Assembly (NCBI GenBank): GCA_964496275.1
Contig: CAZBYL010000036.1
Location: 1-26,080, forward strand
Reading direction: 5' to 3'
DNA: 26,080 nt
Source of the DNA: CAZBYL01 sp964496275
GTDB taxonomy: Bacteria > Synergistota > Synergistia > Synergistales > Synergistaceae
The notes below the pieces were generated by a model. The model saw only the letters and a list, made by a program, of their open reading frames with translations, searched no databases and was not told the DNA's origin. A program made the translations under genes and the position numbers. Within the stretch, counting starts at the first letter, position 1. Each line of letters begins with the position of its first letter. Positions 22,413-26,080 of the stretch are shown piece by piece.

Positions 22413-23773
22413 GCAGTTTCGCCCTTTGCTCCGACCCGAACAAGAGCGCTGTGACCCTTCCTATATATCAGCCACGTCACAATGATTGCACAAAGGTCTG
22501 CGGCGGGGAACGACGCCCATGCACCCTTCAGCCCGAACGCCAATCCGAGTGTGACTGCAAGTGCGGGGTGGAGAATCAGAGGGCGCAGCATTGAGAGAAA
22601 GAAGGAGAGAGCTCCCTTGCCAGTTCCCTGGTAGAAAGTAGAAATCATTACTTGAGCTCCCATAGATGTCACTCCGACAGCCACAAGCCGCGCACCCGGA
22701 ATGCCCATCTCCAGCATCTTGGGGTCGCTCGAGAAAAAACCCAGTATTTCAGACGGAAATACAAATAGCACAACGGCGCATACAAAACAGAACGCGGTCG
22801 AAAGAAGGTTTGACAGTCTCATAACTCCCAGCACCCTGTCATACCTGCGCGCTCCGTAGTTGTAACCCACAATGGGAAGTAGTCCGTGTCCCATACCTAT
22901 TATCGGCATAACGACAATGGAAAGCATCCTCTGAACTATGCCCGAAGATGCAACGGCTATATCTCCGCCGGTTCCAGCGAAAATCTTATTTAATACAGCC
23001 CATGAGAGCGCAATACCCACCTGACGAACAAATGCGGAGGCCCCGACCTGCACAGACTCCAAAAGCAAAGGAAACGACGGTATGAGGTGTCTGCGCTTAA
23101 GACGCAGAGCGCTCTTTCCGCTTATATAGTACGAGAAAAGCCAAATCATAGCCAAAATTTGAGATATCACGGTAGCAAGAGCCGCACCTTGAAGCCCCCA
23201 TTTGAAAACGAAAATAAAAATCGCATCCATAACAATGTTCGAGAGCGCCGAAATAGCCATGCTCCACATAGAAAGCCTTGTATTTCCCTCACCTCGTACG
23301 AGATTGTTCATCACCATCATAAGGGTGAAAAACGGAGTGCCGGCAAAAATGATGTAAGCATAAGAAGATGCGGGCCCCAGTATCTCACCGGAACCTCCGA
23401 GGGCGGATATCATGCTCTTTGCGGCTGCGACAAGCACCACGCCCATAAGCACGCCGGAAATTGCTCCAGCTGTTATCATCGTGCCGAGAGTGCTCTCCGC
23501 GATATCTTTGCGCTTCTCTCCGAGCTTTCTTGAAATAACGGAAGCGCCTCCGACTCCGAAAGTCTGAGCCACAGCCATTATTGCAAGAGTGGCAGGAAAC
23601 GAAATAAACACGGAAGCTATTCCCATAGGGCCTATTCCTCGTCCGACAAAAAAAGCATCCACCACATTGTAAAGAGAGATCAGAAACATACCGGCCATTG
23701 CCGGAGCCGAGAGCCTGACCAGCAAACGCCCGATAGGCGCCCTTTCGAGAGCCTCAGTATTACTCATTTTCAT
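22409..23773 (-). CDS. MATE-family efflux transporter (first of pair)
   Basis: This 454-residue protein is typical in size for MATE transporters, with about twelve predicted helices. It shows LYNVVDAFFVGRGIGPMGIASV near the N-terminus, AQTFGVGGASVISRKLGEKR (the first-half signature), VRGEGNTRLSMWSM, and in the second half GMGHGLLPIVGYNYGARRYDRV and FYQGTGKGALSFFLSMLR. This pattern fits the bacterial NorM/DinF-like branches. The start is the ATG at 23773, or the ATG two codons later (23767), with weak CCGGA nearby. It is the first gene of a two-gene unit with the other MATE and diverges from ptb. Substrate unknown. Confidence 0.87.
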   Translation of the reverse strand: MKMSNTEALERAPIGRLLVRLSAPAMAGMFLISLYNVVDAFFVGRGIGPMGIASVFISFPATLAIMAVAQTFGVGGASVISRKLGEKRKDIAESTLGTMITAGAISGVLMGVVLVAAAKSMISALGGSGEILGPASSYAYIIFAGTPFFTLMMVMNNLVRGEGNTRLSMWSMAISALSNIVMDAIFIFVFKWGLQGAALATVISQILAMIWLFSYYISGKSALRLKRRHLIPSFPLLLESVQVGASAFVRQVGIALSWAVLNKIFAGTGGDIAVASSGIVQRMLSIVVMPIIGMGHGLLPIVGYNYGARRYDRVLGVMRLSNLLSTAFCFVCAVVLFVFPSEILGFFSSDPKMLEMGIPGARLVAVGVTSMGAQVMISTFYQGTGKGALSFFLSMLRPLILHPALAVTLGLAFGLKGAWASFPAADLCAIIVTWLIYRKGHSALVRVGAKGETA

Positions 23774-23811
23774 TCCGGAAACAACCCTTTGCTGTTAAAA
23801 ATTATCTCTCT

Positions 23812-23817
23812 ATTATA
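23812..23817 (-). promoter_or_regulatory. -10 element candidate for the MATE operon
   Basis: A perfect minus-strand TATAAT lies at 23817-23812, about 40 bases upstream of the first MATE start. No convincing -35 box is at the proper spacing (the region is T-rich; TTTACA is only 13 bases away), so this is offered with modest confidence. Confidence 0.35.
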
Positions 23818-23863
23818 CGCTAAAATATGCTGTAAAAAATGCAAAAAATACAAATGTCCTTTT

Positions 23864-23892
23864 TTGTTCATCATATATAATAATCATATACA
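23864..23892 (+). promoter_or_regulatory. Promoter candidate for ptb-buk
   Basis: TTGTTC (23864-23869), a 17-base spacer and TATACA (23887-23892) form a weak sigma70-like site about 90 bases upstream of ptb. Its start point would fall inside the perfect inverted repeat at 23897-23915. The surrounding 23774-23983 stretch is strongly AT-rich, so chance matches are common. Confidence 0.3.
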
Positions 23893-23896
23893 CATC

Positions 23897-23915
23897 ATGC
23901 AATGTAATATTGCAT
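23897..23915. promoter_or_regulatory. Perfect inverted repeat, operator-like
   Basis: ATGCAAT (23897-23903) and ATTGCAT (23909-23915) are perfect inverted arms around a 5-base centre, 19 bases in all. It lies in the divergent region between the MATE pair and ptb, just downstream of the ptb promoter candidate. Its form suits a dimeric repressor of the MarR, TetR or GntR kind. No regulator gene is next to it, so the binding protein is unknown. Confidence 0.45.
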
Positions 23916-23983
23916 AAACCGTTTGAATTTTGCCGTTAACGTACCATTTAGGGCTTTAAAACTATAAAAATGGAGGGATGCGA

Positions 23984-24907
23984 ATGTATAAGAGATTCAT
24001 ACAAATAATGGACTGCTCGGACTGCCTCACAGGCAGCAGGGTCGTTGTCGCAGCGGCGGACAGAGAAAGCATTGAGGCAGTCAAGCTCGCGATGGGCAGA
24101 GGGCTGGGCGGAGCCATATTTGTCGGTGATCGGTCAGTGATATTGCCGCTGCTCTCAGAAGTTAAAATTTCGGATAAATCAGAAGTGATAAACGCAGATA
24201 CTCCGGCGGAAGCGGCGGCTTTAGCTGTGGAAGCAATACGTGACGGACGTGGCAGCGTTTTGCTCAAAGGGCTGGTAAACACACAGGACTTCCTGCGGGC
24301 CGTTCTGAACAAAGAGTATGGGCTTCGCACCGGACGTCTCCTCAGCCACCTCTCCGTCATGGAAATCCCGGGGGAGAATCACCTGTCCTTCTGTGCCGAC
24401 AGCGGCTTCAATGTTGCTCCCGACCTTGAGCAGAAAAAGAAAATACTCAGAAATTCACTGGAAGCGATACATGCAATGGGATATGAGCATGTCAATGTCG
24501 CATGTCTTGCCGCAAACGAAAATGTGGACCCCAATATTCCGTCTACAGTTGATGCGGCAAAAATAGCCGAAGCGTGGAGAGAGGGAGAATTTGACGATCT
24601 TCCCTGCACCTGCACTGTGGAAGGACCTATGGCTCTTGATGTCGTAGCATCAAAAAAAGCGGCGGAACACAAGGGTATAAACAGCGTCATTGCGGGAAAG
24701 GTTGACTTGACCCTCGTGCCGAACATAGAGTGCGGCAATGTCCACTGCAAAACACTCACACACTACTGCCATGCGCAGATTGCGGGGCTTGTTCTGGGAG
24801 CCGCGGTTCCTATCGTGCTTGTCTCGCGCTCCGACAGCGCGGAGGCAAAATTTATGAGTATGGCGCTGGCCTGCATCGTATCAAGGGGAATGGAAAGCAA
24901 TGTATAA
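23984..24907 (+). CDS. ptb: Phosphate butyryltransferase (Ptb-like phosphate acyltransferase)
   Basis: Ptb exchanges CoA for phosphate on butyryl-CoA or related short acyl-CoAs, giving acyl-phosphate for the kinase encoded next. The 307 residues belong to the phosphate acetyl/butyryl transferase family: VVVAAADRESIEAV near the N-terminus, VLLKGLVNTQDFLRAVL, LSHLSVMEIPG, CADSGFNVAPDLEQK, VEGPMALDVVASKKAAEHKG, and the C-terminal ALACIVSRG. The ATG at 23984 has GGAGGG at 23972-23977. An ATG two codons earlier has the ribosome site directly against it. It overlaps buk by 8 bases. Phosphotransacetylase (Pta) is longer or has a different C-terminus, and the partner kinase is butyrate-type, so ptb is preferred. 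The acyl group may be branched-chain. Confidence 0.9.
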   Translation: MYKRFIQIMDCSDCLTGSRVVVAAADRESIEAVKLAMGRGLGGAIFVGDRSVILPLLSEVKISDKSEVINADTPAEAAALAVEAIRDGRGSVLLKGLVNTQDFLRAVLNKEYGLRTGRLLSHLSVMEIPGENHLSFCADSGFNVAPDLEQKKKILRNSLEAIHAMGYEHVNVACLAANENVDPNIPSTVDAAKIAEAWREGEFDDLPCTCTVEGPMALDVVASKKAAEHKGINSVIAGKVDLTLVPNIECGNVHCKTLTHYCHAQIAGLVLGAAVPIVLVSRSDSAEAKFMSMALACIVSRGMESNV

Positions 24908-25944
24908 AATACTTGCCGTAAACCCCGGCTCCACGTCAACAAAGATATCATGCTATGTTGACGAGAAAAAAATATTTGACCTGAGCATCCCTATCGACGA
25001 CAGCGTGCGCGCTTCCTTCAAAAATGTGACGGATCAGTTGGATTTCAGATATGAGCAGATTTGGAATGCTCTCTGTGAAATGGGGGAGACCGAAAATTTT
25101 GCGGCAGTAGTCGGAAGGGGAGGGCTGCTCGCCCCGATGGAGAGCGGAACATACTTTGTCAACGACTCAATGAAAGAGTACCTGAAAAAAGCTCCGCGCG
25201 GAGAACATGCTTCAAATCTCGGTGCATTTATCGCCTCCCGATTCGCGGAAAAGTTTTCGTGTCCCGCGTTTATAACAGACCCAGTGTCAGTTGATGAGAT
25301 GTCCGATATCGCAAGAATCTCGGGTGCGCCTGAGATAGAGCGTGTGAGCTTGGTTCACGCACTCAACCAAAAGGCCGTTGCGCGTAAGGCGGCGGGCAAG
25401 CTCGGCAAAAAATATGAAGAATGCCGTTTCGTTGTAGCCCACCTCGGGTCGGGAATAACAATGGGAGCTCATATCAACGGGCGGATTGTCGATGTCATAG
25501 GAGCAAAAGCGGACGGCCCTTTCTCTCCCGAACGTGCGGGAGGGCTTCCCGCGGATCTTTTGATAGACCTCTGCTTCAGCGGAAAATACACTCATGAAGA
25601 GCTGCGGAAGAAAATCCTCTCAGGCTGGGGTCTCTTTGCGTACCTCGGAACGAGAGACGTAAGGGAAGCGCTGAAAANNNNNNNNNNAGACTGTGGTAGA
25701 GGCGATGGCATACCAGATAGCCAAGGGCATAGGCGAGCTTGCCGCTGTGCTTAAAGGGGATATGGACGCCGTGATACTTACCGGCGGCATGGCTTACTCC
25801 GATACTCTAATGGATATGGTATCGGAAAGGATAAAATTCATTGCCCCCGTTGAAATCGTGCCGGGTGAGGACGAGCTTGAAGCTTTAACGCTAGGGGCGT
25901 TAAGAGTCTTGAAAGGTGAAGAAAAAGCAAAAATATATATTTAG
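24900..25944 (+). CDS. buk: Butyrate kinase (Buk), interrupted by an assembly gap
   Basis: Buk (ASKHA acetate/butyrate kinase family) makes ATP and free acid from acyl-phosphate. The N-terminal part has ILAVNPGSTSTKIS (phosphate-1 motif), VGRGGLLAPMESGTY, HASNLGAFIA, FITDPVSVDEM, VHALNQKAVAR, VAHLGSGITMGAH and RAGGLPADLLIDL. After the N run the C-terminal part resumes in another frame with VVEAMAYQIAKGIG, DAVILTGGMAYS and GEDELEALTLGALRVLKGE, ending at TAG 25942-25944. The visible parts sum to about 343 residues against roughly 355-365 expected. The gap therefore hides a short stretch, a multiple of three bases. It is one gene, not two; the break is technical. The ATG follows AAGGGGAATGG and overlaps ptb. 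Confidence 0.9.
25678..25687. other. Assembly gap (10 Ns) inside buk
   Basis: Ten consecutive Ns are a conventional placeholder of unknown true length. The buk reading frame changes across it, so the real gap is not 10 bases. Restoring the frame needs a multiple of three. Judged by family length, it is probably a few dozen bases. Confidence 0.97.
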
Positions 25945-26080
25945 ACCTATCACACAGTGAGATGTAACAACATCGCAGGTTGAATAAATTGTATCTATGT
26001 GGTAAAACTAAACAAGCAGCGATAATCAAAATTATAAATATATTCACACGTGTCCAAGATAAAAAAATGAAATAGTAAAG

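Noticed and set aside
25961..25974. GATGT-AACA-ACATC repeat after buk as a terminator
   Set aside because: The stem is only 5 bp, AT-rich and not followed by a T-run.
1..26080. tRNA, rRNA, CRISPR array, insertion sequence, prophage or toxin-antitoxin module
   Set aside because: No cloverleaf-like gap, regular repeats, transposase motifs or small paired genes were seen; gene order and composition are even throughout apart from the AT-rich 23774-23983 spacer.

Overview
The window reads as chromosomal sequence from an anaerobic, amino-acid-fermenting, outer-membrane-bearing (diderm) bacterium. My best guess is a Synergistota member (Cloacibacillus/Synergistes-like). That guess is an inference from gene content: a complete lipid A/Kdo block that uses LpxI, together with indolepyruvate:ferredoxin oxidoreductase, a phenylacetate-CoA-ligase-like protein and a phosphotransbutyrylase/butyrate kinase pair. 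No rRNA gene is present to confirm it. The G+C content looks close to half by eye. A run of 10 Ns at 25678-25687 shows that this is a draft assembly.

Layout. (1) 1-3300: an RclA-like flavin disulfide reductase behind two tandem promoter candidates, a strong shared terminator, a minus-strand HD-domain phosphohydrolase, and a divergent ZIP-family metal transporter. (2) 3436-15782: one tightly packed plus-strand operon, lpxI-lpxB-msbA-lpxK::(LpxB-like fusion)-kdsA-kdsD-waaA-orf-kdsB-ELM1-like. Most junctions overlap or are only a few bases apart, and several starts are non-ATG (GTG, TTG, probably CTG). It covers UDP-diacylglucosamine hydrolysis, disaccharide formation, 4'-phosphorylation, export of the lipid, and synthesis, activation and transfer of Kdo. 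Two members are not standard: an unrecognised 403-residue protein (12635-13846) and an ELM1/COG3660-type putative glycosyltransferase. (3) 15917-17104: an exported double-rhodanese protein without the catalytic cysteine, followed by a strong bidirectional terminator. (4) 20832-17199, minus strand: iorA-iorB-paaK-like, for oxidative decarboxylation of aryl pyruvates to aryl-acetyl-CoA. A near-consensus promoter lies upstream, and an intrinsic terminator sits between that promoter and the iorA start, which suggests attenuation. (5) 23773-21009, minus strand: two MATE transporters joined by an ATGA overlap. (6) 23984-25944, plus strand: ptb-buk, making ATP and free acid from acyl-CoA, with buk interrupted by the assembly gap.

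How it fits together: the fermentation genes (ior, paaK-like, ptb-buk) make a plausible route from amino-acid-derived 2-oxo acids to acyl-CoA, acyl-phosphate and ATP. The large operon builds the Kdo-lipid A core. No intergenic stretch exceeds about 210 bases. The last 136 bases (25945-26080) are AT-rich, and I see no gene or terminator in them. I found no tRNA, rRNA, CRISPR array, insertion sequence or phage gene.
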